A DNA stretch of 64,000 nucleotides, from the NCBI RefSeq assembly GCF_900250115.1, contig NZ_LT984803.1:62001-126000 (forward strand). Reading direction: 5' to 3'. The notes beneath the pieces were generated by a model. That model was not told where the DNA came from. It saw only the letters and a list, made by a program, of their open reading frames with translations, and ran no database searches. The translations under genes and the position numbers were made by a program. This document shows, in pieces, positions 19,885-29,925 of the stretch (positions are counted from its first letter, which is position 1; each line of letters begins with the position of its first letter). Origin of the DNA: Cupriavidus taiwanensis (GTDB lineage: Bacteria > Pseudomonadota > Gammaproteobacteria > Burkholderiales > Burkholderiaceae).

Positions 19885-20081
19885 GGTTTGCGCCGCTCTC
19901 CCGCGTGCGGGAGAGCGGCGGGGGTGAGGGCGGGCGTTTGCCGGAGCCACGGTGCTGGAAAAAAACGTTGGCCCCGCTTTATGTGGCCGCTAGCTAAACC
20001 ACCCCTCACCCCGGCCCTCTCCCCATGACGGGAGAGTGAGAACACCTTGCCTGGGCTAGTCCGGGCGGCTTGGGAGCACCC
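19885..20081 (-). repeat. Dispersed structured intergenic repeat, copy B
   Basis: Reverse-orientation homologue of 7786-7980. The same order of blocks is seen on the minus strand: GGGTGCTCC start, CTCTCCC-type hairpin, GGGGTGAGGGG, AAGCGGGGCCAACG with T-tract, GGCTCCGGCAAACG, CCCTCACCCC, terminal hairpin CTCTCCCGCACGCGGGAGAG. It lies directly 3' of rodA, where it may also end transcription. Confidence 0.85.
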
Positions 20082-20155
20082 AACACCGGACGTCTCTTTC
20101 GATTTGTGGGGTTTGCTAAACTGCCACCCACTTAACCTCTACCGGTCCACGCCCC

Positions 20156-20842
20156 ATGAACGCCCAAGACGTTGCCGCCTACCTGCAGAGCCATCCCGAA
20201 TTCTTCGAAGAGCATGCCGAGTTGCTGGCCGCGGTGCAGCTGACCAGCCCGCACAGCCATCGCGCCGTGTCGCTGCAGGAGCGCCAGATGGAAATCCTGC
20301 GCGAGAAGAACAAGGGCCTGGAGCTGCGCCTGGCCGACCTGGTCCGCCATGGCCACGAGAACGACCGCACCCAGCAGCGCCTGCACGACTGGCAACTGCG
20401 CCTGCTGGCCGAGGCCGATTCGCACGCGTTGCCGTATGCGGTGCAGGACGGCCTGCAGCAGGTGTTCGACGTGCCGGCGGTGGCGCTCAAGCTGTGGGAT
20501 GTCGCCGAACAGTACGCGCACATCGAAGTGGCGCAGGGCGCCAGCGAAGACCTGCGTATCTTTGCCGAGGGCCTGCGTGCGCCTTACTGCGGCAGCAACA
20601 GCGGCTTCGAGGCGGCCAGCCTGCTGGAGCGCGACGATGTCACTTCGCTGGCGATGGTGGCGCTGCGCGTGCCGGTGCGCGCCGGCGAGGCCGAAGCCAG
20701 TGCCGACGTGCGTGGCGCCGCCTTTGGCCTGCTGGTGCTGGGCTCGCCCGATCCGCGCCGCTTCCACGAAGGCATGGGCACCGCTTACCTGTCGCAGATC
20801 GGCGCGGTCGCGGGTGCCGCGCTGAACCGGCTGCGCGACTGA
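20156..20842 (+). CDS. DUF484 family protein
   Basis: 228 aa. The N-terminal helix-rich part (MNAQDVAAYLQSHPEFFEEHAELLA, then VSLQERQMEILREKNKGLE) is the signature of DUF484, and the remainder forms a GAF-like domain (ALPYAVQDGLQQVFDVPAVALKLWD). In many proteobacteria DUF484 genes lie next to xerC, as here (23 bp gap), often with dapF, which is absent. The biochemical role is not established. Family membership is clear from the start motif and gene context. Confidence 0.9.
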   Translation: MNAQDVAAYLQSHPEFFEEHAELLAAVQLTSPHSHRAVSLQERQMEILREKNKGLELRLADLVRHGHENDRTQQRLHDWQLRLLAEADSHALPYAVQDGLQQVFDVPAVALKLWDVAEQYAHIEVAQGASEDLRIFAEGLRAPYCGSNSGFEAASLLERDDVTSLAMVALRVPVRAGEAEASADVRGAAFGLLVLGSPDPRRFHEGMGTAYLSQIGAVAGAALNRLRD

Positions 20843-20865
20843 AGCCGCGGCCTTGCAATAACGCC

Positions 20866-21951
20866 ATGACTGCACGCCGGCCGCTGCGCGCTGTGGTCGC
20901 TTCGTCCGCGCCCGCGGACGGCGAGGCGCCGTCGCCGGACCCGCTGGTGACGCGCTATCTCGACTGGCTGCGCGGCAGCCGCAAGCTGGCCGAGCACACG
21001 CTGTCGGGCTATGCGCGCGAACTGCGCGTGCTGCAGGCGCACGCGGCGCAGCATGCGCCGGGGGTCGCGCTGCTGGCGCTGCAGACTCACCATATCCGCC
21101 ATTTCGCGGCACGGCTGCATGCCGCCGGGCTGGTCGGCACCAGCATCGGGCGCGCGCTGTCGGCATGGCGCGGCTTCTATCTCTGGGCGGCGCGCCATGG
21201 CCATGGCGTGACCGTGAATCCGGTCGACGGCGTGCGCGCGCCGCGCTCCGGGCACGCGCTGCCCAAGGCGCTGTCGGTCGAGCACGCGGTGGCGCTGGTC
21301 GCCCACCCTGCCGGCACCGATGCCGAGGCGCTGCGCGACCAGGCCGTCTATGAACTGTTCTACTCGAGCGGGCTGCGGCTGTCCGAGCTGGTGCAGCTGG
21401 ACCTGCGCTATGCCGAGGCCGACGGCTACCGCTCGAGCGGCTGGCTCGACCTGGCCGGCGCCGAGGTGACCGTGACCGGCAAGGGCTCGCGCCGGCGCTC
21501 GGTGCCGGTCGGCAGCAAGGCCATCGCGGCGCTGCAGGCATGGCTGGCGGTGCGCGACGGCTTGCTGCGGCCGGGTGCCGCGCCCGAGGACGCCAATGCC
21601 CTGTTCCTGGGGCCGCGCGGACGGCGCCTGTCGATGCGCACGGTACAGCTGCGGCTCAAGCAGCAGGCGCTGCGCGCCGGGGTGCCGGCCGACGTGCATC
21701 CGCATATGCTGCGGCATTCCTTCGCCACCCACATGCTGCAGTCGTCCGGCGACCTGCGCGCGGTGCAGGAGATGCTGGGCCATGCCAGCATCTCGACCAC
21801 GCAGGTCTACACCGCACTCGATTTCCAGCACCTGGCCAAGGTCTACGACAAGGCCCACCCCCGTGCCGGCCGGGCGCGCGCGAAACCGGCGGCCGATGCG
21901 GCCGATGCCGCCGAAAGCGCGGCGCAGACCGGCACCACCCCGGAAGACTGA
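20866..21951 (+). CDS. xerC: Tyrosine recombinase XerC
   Basis: 361 aa from ATG 20866; a much longer open frame upstream runs through the DUF484 gene out of frame and was rejected. N-terminal SAM-like core-binding domain about 20-115, then the catalytic domain with Arg in [14 protein letters not shown], Lys in TGKGSRRR, HxxR in [12 protein letters not shown], His in [10 protein letters not shown] and nucleophile Tyr315 (QVYTALDF). XerC works with XerD and FtsK at dif to resolve chromosome dimers. It has a longer Ala-rich tail than usual. Convergent with the LysR gene, 1 bp apart. Confidence 0.95.
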   Translation: MTARRPLRAVVASSAPADGEAPSPDPLVTRYLDWLRGSRKLAEHTLSGYARELRVLQAHAAQHAPGVALLALQTHHIRHFAARLHAAGLVGTSIGRALSAWRGFYLWAARHGHGVTVNPVDGVRAPRSGHALPKALSVEHAVALVAHPAGTDAEALRDQAVYELFYSSGLRLSELVQLDLRYAEADGYRSSGWLDLAGAEVTVTGKGSRRRSVPVGSKAIAALQAWLAVRDGLLRPGAAPEDANALFLGPRGRRLSMRTVQLRLKQQALRAGVPADVHPHMLRHSFATHMLQSSGDLRAVQEMLGHASISTTQVYTALDFQHLAKVYDKAHPRAGRARAKPAADAADAAESAAQTGTTPED

Positions 21952-21952
21952 C

Positions 21953-22909
21953 TCACTCCCACTGCGCCAGCACCTCGCGGAAGCGCTCGATCTCGGGCAG
22001 CAGCCAGCCACGGAACGCCTGCACCTTGGGCAGGTTCAGCGAGCCGGGCGCGCACACGAAGTACAGCAGCCACGGGCACGGGATGCTGACCTCGAACAGC
22101 CGCACCACGCGCCCGGACAGCAGGTCGTTGCACGCCAGCGAAGAGCGGATCAGGGCGATGCCCTGGCCTTCCGAGGCGGCCTGCAGCAGCAGCGACGAAT
22201 CTTCCAGCAGCAGGCCCTTGCGCGGCTCCGGCCAGTCCAGCCCGGCGGCCTCGAACCACGGCTTCCACGGATCGCCCTCGCCACGCAGCAGCGGCATGCC
22301 CGCCATGTCCTGCGGCCGCTGCGGCAGCTGCCCGCCGTTGAAGGAAGGGCTGCACACCGGGAAGAACACGTCGTCGAGCAGCCGCTCCACATACAGGCCG
22401 GGATAGTCGCCGCTGCCCATGCGCAGCGCGATATCGACCTCTTCGTGCGCAAAGTTGACCAGCGTGTTCGACGACAGCAGCTCGACATCCAGCTCCGGGT
22501 GGCGCTCGATAAAGCTGCCGATGCGCGGCGTCAGCCAGCGCGCGGCGAACGACGGCATGGTGCTGATGGTCAGGCGCTTGTCGCGGTTGCCGGCCTGCAG
22601 CGCGCGCGTGGCATCGGCGATCTGCAGCAGCGCGTCGCGCACCCGCTCGGCATAGAGCCGGCCCGCCGGGGTGAGCGCCACGCGCTTGCCATGGCGCTCG
22701 AACAGCGGCATGCCCAGTTCCTCTTCCAGCGCGCGGATCTGGTGGCTGACCGCGCCGTGGGTGACGAACAGCTCCGTGGCGGCGCGCGAAAAGCTCTCGT
22801 GCCGCGCCGCGGCTTCGAACGCGCGCAGCGCGGTCAGCGCCGGCAGACGCGGCAACTCGCGGTGCCAGCCGCGCGGCAGGTCTTTCTCCCAGGCGCTCTT
22901 CCAGGCCAT
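21953..22909 (-). CDS. LysR-family transcriptional regulator (GcvA-like)
   Basis: 318 aa. A winged helix-turn-helix at about 22-80 ([41 protein letters not shown], read in blocks) and an effector-binding domain from about 105 ([23 protein letters not shown]). The domain pattern resembles the GcvA/AmpR branch. It is divergent from the DUF2917 gene, across a spacer that holds a T-N-A-type palindrome (22978-22997). By the usual LysR rule it may control that neighbour and itself; the ligand is unknown. Confidence 0.9.
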   Translation of the reverse strand: MAWKSAWEKDLPRGWHRELPRLPALTALRAFEAAARHESFSRAATELFVTHGAVSHQIRALEEELGMPLFERHGKRVALTPAGRLYAERVRDALLQIADATRALQAGNRDKRLTISTMPSFAARWLTPRIGSFIERHPELDVELLSSNTLVNFAHEEVDIALRMGSGDYPGLYVERLLDDVFFPVCSPSFNGGQLPQRPQDMAGMPLLRGEGDPWKPWFEAAGLDWPEPRKGLLLEDSSLLLQAASEGQGIALIRSSLACNDLLSGRVVRLFEVSIPCPWLLYFVCAPGSLNLPKVQAFRGWLLPEIERFREVLAQWE

Positions 22910-22977
22910 GGCCGCCTCCAGACGATCGGTGTTATGTGAGATTGTCTAACAAGAACAAAGAAAATATATCGTTTTGA

Positions 22978-22997
22978 TAGTGGCCGGGCAATCACTA
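22978..22997. promoter_or_regulatory. Candidate LysR-type operator
   Basis: Interrupted perfect dyad TAGTG-N10-CACTA in the AT-rich spacer between the LysR gene and the DUF2917 gene. The arrangement and spacing suit a LysR dimer site. Confidence 0.45.
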
Positions 22998-23157
22998 ATA
23001 TTCCCTCACCGGCCCCCGCAGTTGCACCCTTCTTCACGGCGATATTCGCAGGATTTAACTGGCCTGGTCCCCTTGCCGGGCCAATTCCTGCAACCCGCCG
23101 CGAATCCGTGCTGCGTCTGGCGTATCCCCGCCAGGGCCGGCTGAACGGAGAACCACC

Positions 23158-23526
23158 ATGAAAACCGTGCTCACAACGACCGAGTTCACCCTGAATCCTG
23201 GCGAAGTCACGACGCTGTCGGTGCATGCGGCCCAGCGCCTCCATATTGCCGAGGCGCGTGGCACCGATGTATGGCTGACCCGCGAGAATGATTCGGAGGA
23301 CTACTGGCTGCGTTGTGGCGGCAGCCTGCTGCTGCGCCCGGGTGACGAGGTGGTGCTCAGCATCGACCCGCGCGCGCTGCATCCGGTGCGCCTGGCGCTG
23401 ATTGCCGAGGCCCGCCGCCCGGCGCTGGCGCTGGCCGACCTGCCGCACCTGGTGTACCGCAGCCTGCGCCGCCTGGTTCGAGGCACCGAGTGGACGCCTA
23501 ACCAGGACCGGGTCACCGCCTCCTGA
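23158..23526 (+). CDS. DUF2917 domain protein
   Basis: 122 aa. The body (LNPGEVTTLSVHAAQRLHIAEARGTDVWLTRENDSEDYWLRCGGSLLLRPGDEVVLS, read in blocks) matches DUF2917, a small beta-rich domain common in Burkholderiales whose role is unknown. No signal peptide or membrane segment. GGAG lies before the ATG. Divergent from a LysR regulator that is the likely controller. A strong hairpin terminator follows at 23645. Confidence 0.8.
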   Translation: MKTVLTTTEFTLNPGEVTTLSVHAAQRLHIAEARGTDVWLTRENDSEDYWLRCGGSLLLRPGDEVVLSIDPRALHPVRLALIAEARRPALALADLPHLVYRSLRRLVRGTEWTPNQDRVTAS

Positions 23527-23644
23527 AGCGAGGCACTGCGGGGCATCGCCAGCGTCGCGCCGGGACCGGGGGCATCTGCGCCTGGTCTGGTCGCGTGACC
23601 GATCTGGCGGTTTCCCGCCGCGGGCCCCCTGAAGGGGCAAGTCG

Positions 23645-23668
23645 GGGCCGGCGCAAGCCGGCCCTTTT
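23645..23668 (+). terminator. Rho-independent terminator after the DUF2917 gene
   Basis: Stem GGGCCGGC / GCCGGCCC with GCAA loop followed by TTTTCG. It lies 16 bp before lipB, so lipB transcription must start inside or just after it, or read through. Confidence 0.7.
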
Positions 23669-23683
23669 CGTTACACTCTCGCC

Positions 23684-24412
23684 ATGCATCCGATTCAAGT
23701 CATCGAACGCGGCCGCGAGGACTATCAGCCGTGTTTCGACGCGATGCGCGCCTTTACCGCCGCACGCACTTCCGCGACGCCCGACCAGGTCTGGCTGGTC
23801 GAGCATCCACCGGTCTACACGCTGGGCCAGGCGGGCGACCCCGCGCACCTGCTGGCCCCGGACGAGCGGATTCCGGTGGTGCAGATCGACCGTGGCGGGC
23901 AGATCACTTATCACGGCCCCGGGCAGGTGGTGGCCTATCTGCTGCTGGACTTGCGCCGTCGCCGGCTGATGGTGCGCGAGCTGGTGCACGGCATCGAGCA
24001 GGCGGTGCTGGACACGCTCGCGGCGTATAATCTCGCAGCCGAACGCAAGCCCGGCGCCCCCGGCATCTACCTGTCCGGCGGGCCGCACCAGGGCGCCAAG
24101 ATTGCCGCGCTCGGCCTCAAGATCCGCAACGGCTGCAGCTACCACGGCGTCAGCCTCAACGTGCAGATGGACCTGTCGCCGTTCCTGCGCATCAATCCCT
24201 GCGGCTATGCCGGACTGGAAACGGTCGACATGGCGACTGCCGGGGCCACCTGTCCGGTGGCGGATGCCGACGGCGCGCCCGTGCCCGTGACGGCGGCAAC
24301 ACAACCCGAGATCGCACAGCGCCTGGCGGCTGCACTGTGCGAGGTGCTGGCAGCGCACGAGGCTCGCGTGCTGGCGGCTGAAGAACCTGCCGCCCCGGCC
24401 CTGGCCTCCTAG
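23684..24412 (+). CDS. lipB: Lipoyl(octanoyl) transferase LipB
   Basis: 242 aa. Motifs [18 protein letters not shown] (RGG and HGPGQ), [19 protein letters not shown] with the catalytic Lys, and Cys173 in INPCGYAG, the acyl-thioester nucleophile. It moves octanoate from acyl carrier protein to lipoyl domains of 2-oxoacid dehydrogenases and the glycine cleavage H protein. There is no clear ribosome site before the ATG. It lies 40 bp upstream of lipA; the DUF493 gene that often precedes lipB in this order is not seen. Confidence 0.96.
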   Translation: MHPIQVIERGREDYQPCFDAMRAFTAARTSATPDQVWLVEHPPVYTLGQAGDPAHLLAPDERIPVVQIDRGGQITYHGPGQVVAYLLLDLRRRRLMVRELVHGIEQAVLDTLAAYNLAAERKPGAPGIYLSGGPHQGAKIAALGLKIRNGCSYHGVSLNVQMDLSPFLRINPCGYAGLETVDMATAGATCPVADADGAPVPVTAATQPEIAQRLAAALCEVLAAHEARVLAAEEPAAPALAS

Positions 24413-24452
24413 TCAAAAGCGAAATGCACGCCGAGCGCGTGCGGAGAAATGT

Positions 24453-25457
24453 ATGAGCGACGCACTGATCGCCCCGATCGCATCTTCCAGCGAAGCGCCG
24501 CAGTCCCCCGCGGAGCAGTACGACCCGACCCGCAAGCAGAAGTCGGCCGACAAGACCGCGCGCATTCCCATCAAGATCGTGCCGGCCGAGAAGCTGAAGA
24601 AGCCGGACTGGATCCGCGTGAAGGCCGCCACCGGCAATTCGCGTTTCTATGAAATCAAGGACATCCTGCGCGCCAACAACCTGGTGACGGTGTGCGAGGA
24701 AGCCAGCTGCCCGAATATCGGCGAATGCTTCGGCAAGGGCACGGCCACCTTCATGATCATGGGCGACAAGTGCACGCGGCGCTGTCCGTTCTGCGACGTC
24801 GGCCACGGCCGCCCGGACCCGCTCGATGTGAACGAGCCCGGCAACCTGGCCCGCACCATCGCCCAGCTCAAGCTGAACTACGTGGTGATCACCAGCGTCG
24901 ACCGCGACGACCTGCGCGACGGCGGCGCCCAGCACTATGTCGACTGCATCTCGCAGACGCGCGAGCTGTCGCCCGATACCCGCATCGAAGTGCTGGTGCC
25001 CGACTTCCGCGGCCGCCTCGACAAGGCGCTGGACATCCTGCAGGCATGCCCGCCCGACGTGATGAACCACAACATGGAAACCGTGCCGCGCCTGTACAAG
25101 CAGGCCCGCCCGGGCGCCGACTACGCGCACTCGCTCAAGCTGCTGCAGGAGTTCAAGCGCCGCAACCCCAACGTGCCGACCAAGTCCGGCCTGATGGTCG
25201 GCCTGGGCGAGACCGACGAGGAAATCCTGGAAGTCATGCGCGACATGCGCGCGCACGACATCGACATGCTCACCATCGGCCAGTACCTGGCGCCGTCGAA
25301 CCACCACCTGCCGGTACTGCGCTACGTGCATCCCGACACCTTCAAGATGTTCGAAGACGAGGCCTACAAGATGGGCTTCACTCACGCTGCCGTGGGCGCG
25401 ATGGTGCGCAGTTCGTACCATGCCGACCAGCAGGCGCATCAGGCGGGGTTTGCCTGA
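24453..25457 (+). CDS. lipA: Lipoyl synthase LipA
   Basis: 334 aa radical-SAM enzyme. The auxiliary cluster motif [12 protein letters not shown] and the radical-SAM motif CTRRCPFC are both intact, and [13 protein letters not shown] and the C-terminal SSYHADQQA region match the family. It inserts two sulfurs into the octanoyl chain delivered by LipB. GGAG 7 nt before the ATG. Ends in a strong terminator at 25487. Confidence 0.98.
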   Translation: MSDALIAPIASSSEAPQSPAEQYDPTRKQKSADKTARIPIKIVPAEKLKKPDWIRVKAATGNSRFYEIKDILRANNLVTVCEEASCPNIGECFGKGTATFMIMGDKCTRRCPFCDVGHGRPDPLDVNEPGNLARTIAQLKLNYVVITSVDRDDLRDGGAQHYVDCISQTRELSPDTRIEVLVPDFRGRLDKALDILQACPPDVMNHNMETVPRLYKQARPGADYAHSLKLLQEFKRRNPNVPTKSGLMVGLGETDEEILEVMRDMRAHDIDMLTIGQYLAPSNHHLPVLRYVHPDTFKMFEDEAYKMGFTHAAVGAMVRSSYHADQQAHQAGFA

Positions 25458-25486
25458 AGCGGTTGGTTAGCGGATGGAATAAGAAA

Positions 25487-25517
25487 ACGGCCGGGGATTC
25501 CCCGGCCGTTTTTGTTT
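25487..25517 (+). terminator. Rho-independent terminator after lipA
   Basis: Perfect 10-bp stem ACGGCCGGGG / CCCCGGCCGT with a three-base loop, then TTTTTGTTTT. Confidence 0.9.
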
Positions 25518-25584
25518 TGGGCGCCCCACGCCCTCCTAGGGTCAACCCCGACTGTGCTCGCACGGTGCATTTCGATATGATGAA

Positions 25585-25607
25585 TTCATCGATAAATTAT
25601 CGATGAA
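25585..25607. promoter_or_regulatory. Perfect 23-bp palindrome upstream of the pxp operon
   Basis: Arms TTCATCGATAA and TTATCGATGAA around a single central A, in an AT-rich pocket 67 bp upstream of pxpB. Size and symmetry suggest an operator for a dimeric repressor; no matching regulator gene adjoins it. Confidence 0.6.
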
Positions 25608-25673
25608 ATACAAAGACGTCACATTCCCGCTCGTCTGCCTACACTGGGTAGCAAGTGCGCTACCGGGACTCTC

Positions 25674-26321
25674 ATGAACTGCACCGTCCATCGACTTGCC
25701 GAGCAGGCGCTGCTGTACAGCATCGCGCCGCCCGCCTCGCTGGCCGTCCAGCGCCGCATCTGGGCCATGGCCGCGCGTGCCGCGGACTGGCGCGGCGTGG
25801 TCGACGTGGTGCCGGGCATGAACAACCTCACCGTGATCTTCGACGGCAGTGCCGACGTCGACGCGCTCGAGCGCAACCTGAAGCTGGCGTGGGCCTCGGG
25901 CGAGGCGCGCAATGCGACCGGCAAGCTGGTCGAGATCCCGGTGCGCTACGGCGGCGCGCATGGCCCGGACCTGGGCGACGTCGCCGCGCATACCGGGCTG
26001 ACGCCGCAGGAAGTGGTGCGCCGCCATGCGGGGGGCGAGTACGTGGTCTATTTCCTCGGCTTCCAGCCGGGCTTTGCCTATATGGGCGGGTTGGCGCCGG
26101 AACTGGCGACGCCGCGCCGGCGCGAGCCGCGGGTGGCGGTGCCGGCCGGGTCGGTCGGCATCGGCGGCGAGCAGACCGGTATCTATCCGGCGGTGCTGCC
26201 GGGCGGCTGGCAGCTGATCGGGCGCACCGACGCCCAACTGTTCGTGGCGGACCGCGAGCCGCCGTCCCTGTTTGCGCCCGGTGATACCGTGCGCTTCGTT
26301 GCCGAGGAAATCATCGCGTGA
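25674..26321 (+). CDS. pxpB: 5-oxoprolinase (ATP-hydrolysing) subunit PxpB
   Basis: 215 aa KipI-like protein. NNLTVIFDG, the block RYGGAHGPDLGDVAAHTGL, YFLGFQPGFAYMGGL and AVPAGSVGIGGEQTGIYP are family hallmarks. With PxpC and PxpA it opens 5-oxoproline (pyroglutamate) to glutamate using ATP, repairing a spontaneous glutamine by-product. First gene of pxpB-pxpC-pxpA-DUF969-DUF979-pcp; its stop overlaps the pxpC start by 4 bp (GTGA). Confidence 0.94.
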   Translation: MNCTVHRLAEQALLYSIAPPASLAVQRRIWAMAARAADWRGVVDVVPGMNNLTVIFDGSADVDALERNLKLAWASGEARNATGKLVEIPVRYGGAHGPDLGDVAAHTGLTPQEVVRRHAGGEYVVYFLGFQPGFAYMGGLAPELATPRRREPRVAVPAGSVGIGGEQTGIYPAVLPGGWQLIGRTDAQLFVADREPPSLFAPGDTVRFVAEEIIA

Positions 26322-27337
26322 TCGAGATCCTTCGTCCCGGCGCGCTCGCCTCGGTGCAGGACCTGGGCCGTACCGGCTTCCGCCGCTTTGGCGTGGGCCG
26401 CTGTGGTGCCATGGACATGCTGGCGGTGGAAGTCGGCAACCGCCTGCTTGGCAATGCGCCCGGCTGCGCCGCCATTGAATTCACGCTCGGCCGCGCCGCC
26501 GTGCGCTTCCATGCCGATATGCGCGTGGCCCTGGCCGGCGCCGAATGCGGCGCCAACCTGGATGGCATGCCGGTGTGGTCGTGGCACGCGTTCGACGCGC
26601 ACAAGGGCGAGACCCTGACGCTGCCATCGACACGCGGCGGCACGCGCGTGTACCTGTGCGTGGCGGGCGGCATCGCGGTCGAGCCGGTGATGGGTTCGCG
26701 CAGCACCGACCTGAAGTCCGGTTTCGGCGGGCTGGGCGGCCGCGCGCTGCAGGAGGGCGACCGCCTCCCCGCGGGACGCCCGGGGCTGGCAGCCGAAACC
26801 GACTGGATCGGCGTACAGGCGCCGGCGTGGGCGCTGCCCGCGGCGGTCGAAGGCAAGGCCACGGCGATCCGCATGCTGCCGGGCCCGGAATACGAGGATT
26901 TCGACGCGGCCTCGCAGGCCGCGCTGTGGCAGGCTGACTGGACCGTCACGCCCAACAGCAACCGCATGGGCCTGCGCCTCGCCGGCCCGCCGCTGGCGCG
27001 GCGCCCCGAGCGCAGCGCCGACCTGCTCTCGCATGGCGTGATGCCGGGCGTGATGCAGGTGCCGCCGGCGGGCCAGCCGATCGCGCTGATGGCCGATGCC
27101 CAGACCACCGGCGGCTATCCCAAGATCGGCGCGGTGATCGGCGCCGACCTGTGGCGGCTGGCGCAGGTGCCGCTGGGCGCGCCGGTGCGCTTCCTGCAGG
27201 TCACGCTGGCGCAGGCCCAGGCGGCGCAGGATGAACTGGCGCGCTACCTGCGGCAGATCGAGCAGGCGCTGCAATGGCAGGGCGATGGCATGCCCATTGC
27301 AGCGCGGCGGCGCACGCGCACGCGAGCGGCAGCATAA
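26318..27337 (+). CDS. pxpC: 5-oxoprolinase subunit PxpC (biotin-dependent carboxyltransferase-like)
   Basis: 339 aa KipA/DUR1-like protein starting at a GTG that overlaps the pxpB stop. Landmarks: [26 protein letters not shown] (in parts), [32 protein letters not shown] and [22 protein letters not shown]. It forms the PxpBC complex that phosphorylates or activates oxoproline for PxpA. A short Arg-rich tail is variable. Operon context with pxpB, pxpA and pcp supports the 5-oxoprolinase assignment over urea-amidolyase. Confidence 0.94.
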   Translation: MIEILRPGALASVQDLGRTGFRRFGVGRCGAMDMLAVEVGNRLLGNAPGCAAIEFTLGRAAVRFHADMRVALAGAECGANLDGMPVWSWHAFDAHKGETLTLPSTRGGTRVYLCVAGGIAVEPVMGSRSTDLKSGFGGLGGRALQEGDRLPAGRPGLAAETDWIGVQAPAWALPAAVEGKATAIRMLPGPEYEDFDAASQAALWQADWTVTPNSNRMGLRLAGPPLARRPERSADLLSHGVMPGVMQVPPAGQPIALMADAQTTGGYPKIGAVIGADLWRLAQVPLGAPVRFLQVTLAQAQAAQDELARYLRQIEQALQWQGDGMPIAARRRTRTRAAA

Positions 27338-27371
27338 GGAAGGCGCCAGGGCGCCGCACAGGAGAATGGCA

Positions 27372-28112
27372 ATGCAGATCGATTTGAACGCGGATCTTGG
27401 CGAAGGCTGTGGCAATGACGAGGCGCTGCTGGCGCTGATCAGCTCGGCCAATATCGCCTGCGGCTGGCATGCCGGCGACGCCGCCACCATGGTGCAGACG
27501 GTGAAGTGGGCGCTTGAGCGCGGCGTGGCGATCGGCGCGCACCCGAGCTATCCGGACCGCGACAACTTCGGCCGCACCGAGATGCAGCGCGACCCGGAGC
27601 ACGTCTACGCCGACGTGCTGTACCAGATCGGCGCGCTCGCCGCGATCGTGCGCGCGCATGGCGGCGTGCTCCATCACGTCAAGCCGCATGGCGCGCTGTA
27701 CAACCAGGCCGTGCGCGACCCGGCGCTGGCGCGCGCGATCGTGCGCGCGGTGCGCGACTTCGACGCCGACCTGGTGTTCTTCGGCCTGGCCGGCAGCCAG
27801 ATGATCGACGTGGCGAAGCAGGCCGGCCTGCGCGTCAGGCAGGAGGTCTTTGCCGACCGCGGCTACAACTCCGATGGCACGCTGGTCAAGCGCGGCACGC
27901 CCGGCGCGCTGCATGAGGACGAGGAAGTTGCGCTGGACCAGACCCTGACCATGGTGCGCGAGCAGCGGGTGCGCGCCATCGACGGCAGCTGGGTACCGAT
28001 TCAGGCCGAAACCGTGTGTCTTCACGGCGACGGCGCCCACGCGCTGGCCTTTGCGCGCCGCATCCGGGAACGGCTGGGCGCAGAGGGCATCGCCATCCGC
28101 GCCGGCGACTGA
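27372..28112 (+). CDS. pxpA: 5-oxoprolinase subunit PxpA (LamB/YcsF family)
   Basis: 246 aa. [36 protein letters not shown] (read in parts) and VKPHGALYN are the LamB/YcsF family motifs. AGGAG at 27360-27364 is 7 nt from the ATG at 27372 but only 1 nt from another in-frame ATG at 27366, so the shorter start is preferred. It acts with PxpBC in ATP-dependent cleavage of 5-oxoproline to glutamate. Third gene of the operon. Confidence 0.94.
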   Translation: MQIDLNADLGEGCGNDEALLALISSANIACGWHAGDAATMVQTVKWALERGVAIGAHPSYPDRDNFGRTEMQRDPEHVYADVLYQIGALAAIVRAHGGVLHHVKPHGALYNQAVRDPALARAIVRAVRDFDADLVFFGLAGSQMIDVAKQAGLRVRQEVFADRGYNSDGTLVKRGTPGALHEDEEVALDQTLTMVREQRVRAIDGSWVPIQAETVCLHGDGAHALAFARRIRERLGAEGIAIRAGD

Positions 28113-28219
28113 GCGCGTTCATCCGCATTCCCGCCGGCATCTTCCCCACGCGACCTGCCCCGTCACGCGTCACGACGGCTGCTGTCCGCGCGCCTTCGTT
28201 ATCTTCGTCTGGTGTTTCC

Positions 28220-28948
28220 ATGGAACAGGCAGTCAACCTTTGGCCCCTTGTCGGGGTCGGCGTCATCATCGTCGGCTTCGTGCTGCGCTTCAATCCCATG
28301 CTGGTGGTGGTGCTCGCCGCGCTGGCCACCGGGCTGGCCGCGCCAATGCCGCTGATGCAGATCTTCGCCGCGATCGGCACCGCCTTCGTCAAGGCGCGCA
28401 ACCTGCCGCTGATCATCCTGCTGCCGCTGGCGGTGATCGGCCTGCTGGAGCGGCACGGGCTGCGCGAGCATGCGCAGGCATGGATCGCGCGCATCGCCTC
28501 GGCCACGGTCGGGCGCCTGCTGATCGTCTACCTGGGCGTGCGCGAGCTGACCGCCGCGATCGGCCTGACCAGCCTTGGCGGCCATCCGCAGATGGTGCGC
28601 CCGCTGCTGGCGCCGATGGCCGAGGGTGCGGCCGAAAACCGCTTCGGCCACCTGCCCGAGCCGGTGCGCCAGCGCGTGCTGGCCTTCTGCGCCGCCACCG
28701 ACAACGTCGGCCTGTTCTTCGGCGAGGACATCTTCGTCGCGTTCGGCGCGATCGCGCTGATGCATACCTTCCTGCTGTCGTCGAACATCGAGGTCGAGCC
28801 GCTGCATATCGCCGTATGGGGCATCCCCACCGCGATCTGCGCGTTCCTGATCCATGCCGTGCGCCTCAAGCGTCTGGACGGATGGCTCGAGCGCGAACTG
28901 GGCGGCAACGCAGCCCGCACCGCCGTGCCGGCACAGGGCGCAGAGTAA
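28220..28948 (+). CDS. DUF969 membrane protein, putative 5-oxoproline permease component
   Basis: 242 aa, hydrophobic, about six membrane segments (LWPLVGVGVIIVGFVLRF, MLVVVLAALATGLA, LPLIILLPLAVIGLLE and others). Conserved stretches RELTAAIGLTSLGGHPQMVRPL and ATDNVGLFFGEDIF match DUF969. This family is nearly always paired with DUF979 and both often sit with pxp genes or pcp, so a shared transport role for pyroglutamate is plausible but inferred. It starts 107 bp after pxpA and is tightly linked to the next gene. Confidence 0.85.
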   Translation: MEQAVNLWPLVGVGVIIVGFVLRFNPMLVVVLAALATGLAAPMPLMQIFAAIGTAFVKARNLPLIILLPLAVIGLLERHGLREHAQAWIARIASATVGRLLIVYLGVRELTAAIGLTSLGGHPQMVRPLLAPMAEGAAENRFGHLPEPVRQRVLAFCAATDNVGLFFGEDIFVAFGAIALMHTFLLSSNIEVEPLHIAVWGIPTAICAFLIHAVRLKRLDGWLERELGGNAARTAVPAQGAE

Positions 28949-28958
28949 GGAGCACGCC

Positions 28959-29909
28959 ATGATTATCTCGATCGAATACCTGTACTGGCTTGCCGGCCTG
29001 GTGCTGGCCATCACCGCGCTGATGACCTTCACCGACCGCGCCCATCCGCGCCGCCTCAGCACCGGCCTGTTCTGGCTGCTGTACGCGATCGTGTTCCTGG
29101 TCGGCGACCGGCTGCCGCCGGCGGCGGTCGGCGTCGGCGCGGTGGTGATGGCGCTGATCGCGGGCTTCGGCGGCGTCGGCCACGGCAGGCACGAGAGCCT
29201 GCCCGAGGCCGAGCGCCGCGCCAGCGCGAGCCGTCTCGGCAACAAGCTGTTCATCCCGGCGCTGCTGATCCCGCTGGTGACCGTGATCGGCACCATGCTG
29301 TTCAAGGACGTCAGGATCGCCGGCGTGCCGCTGCTGGACCCCAAGAACGTGACCTTCGTCTCACTCGGGATCGGCTGCCTGGTCTCGCTGGCGGTGGTGT
29401 GCTGGCTTACGCGCGACACCGTGGCGCAGGGCCTGCGCGAGTCGCGCCGGCTGACCGAGTCGCTGGGCTGGGCGCTGGTGCTGCCGCAGATGCTGGCAAT
29501 GCTGGGACTGGTGTTTGCCGACGCGGGCGTGGGCAAGGCGGTGGCGCACCTGACCACCGCCTATATCAACCTGGACTACAAGCTGGTGGCGGTGGCGGTC
29601 TATTGCGTCGGCATGGCGCTGTTCACCGTGATCATGGGCAACGGCTTCGCCGCGTTCCCGGTGATGACCGGCGGCGTCGGCGTGCCGATCCTGGTCGGCA
29701 TGTTCGGCGGCAATCCGGCGGTGATGGCGGCGATCGGCATGTTCTCGGGCTATTGCGGTACGCTGATGACGCCGATGGCGGCCAACTTCAATATCGTGCC
29801 GGCGGCGCTGCTGGAACTCGACGACAAGAACGCCGTGATCCGCGCGCAGGTGCCGACCGCGCTGGCGATCCTCGCGGCCAATATCGTGCTGCTGTACTGG
29901 CTGATGTAA
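28959..29909 (+). CDS. DUF979 membrane protein, putative 5-oxoproline permease component
   Basis: 316 aa with about nine to ten hydrophobic segments. [20 protein letters not shown] and [26 protein letters not shown] are typical of DUF979. TAAGGAG at the end of the DUF969 gene supplies the ribosome site, 6 nt before the ATG. The glycine/asparagine-rich loops resemble substrate-binding hairpins of ion-coupled carriers. Placed between the DUF969 gene and pcp, it probably forms one transporter with its partner; the substrate is inferred from context. Confidence 0.85.
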   Translation: MIISIEYLYWLAGLVLAITALMTFTDRAHPRRLSTGLFWLLYAIVFLVGDRLPPAAVGVGAVVMALIAGFGGVGHGRHESLPEAERRASASRLGNKLFIPALLIPLVTVIGTMLFKDVRIAGVPLLDPKNVTFVSLGIGCLVSLAVVCWLTRDTVAQGLRESRRLTESLGWALVLPQMLAMLGLVFADAGVGKAVAHLTTAYINLDYKLVAVAVYCVGMALFTVIMGNGFAAFPVMTGGVGVPILVGMFGGNPAVMAAIGMFSGYCGTLMTPMAANFNIVPAALLELDDKNAVIRAQVPTALAILAANIVLLYWLM

Positions 29910-29925
29910 GCGCAGGAGCCCCGCC

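Noticed and set aside
20047..21951. 634-aa frame ending in XerC
   Set aside because: The first 270 codons run over the DUF484 gene out of frame; XerC begins at 20866.
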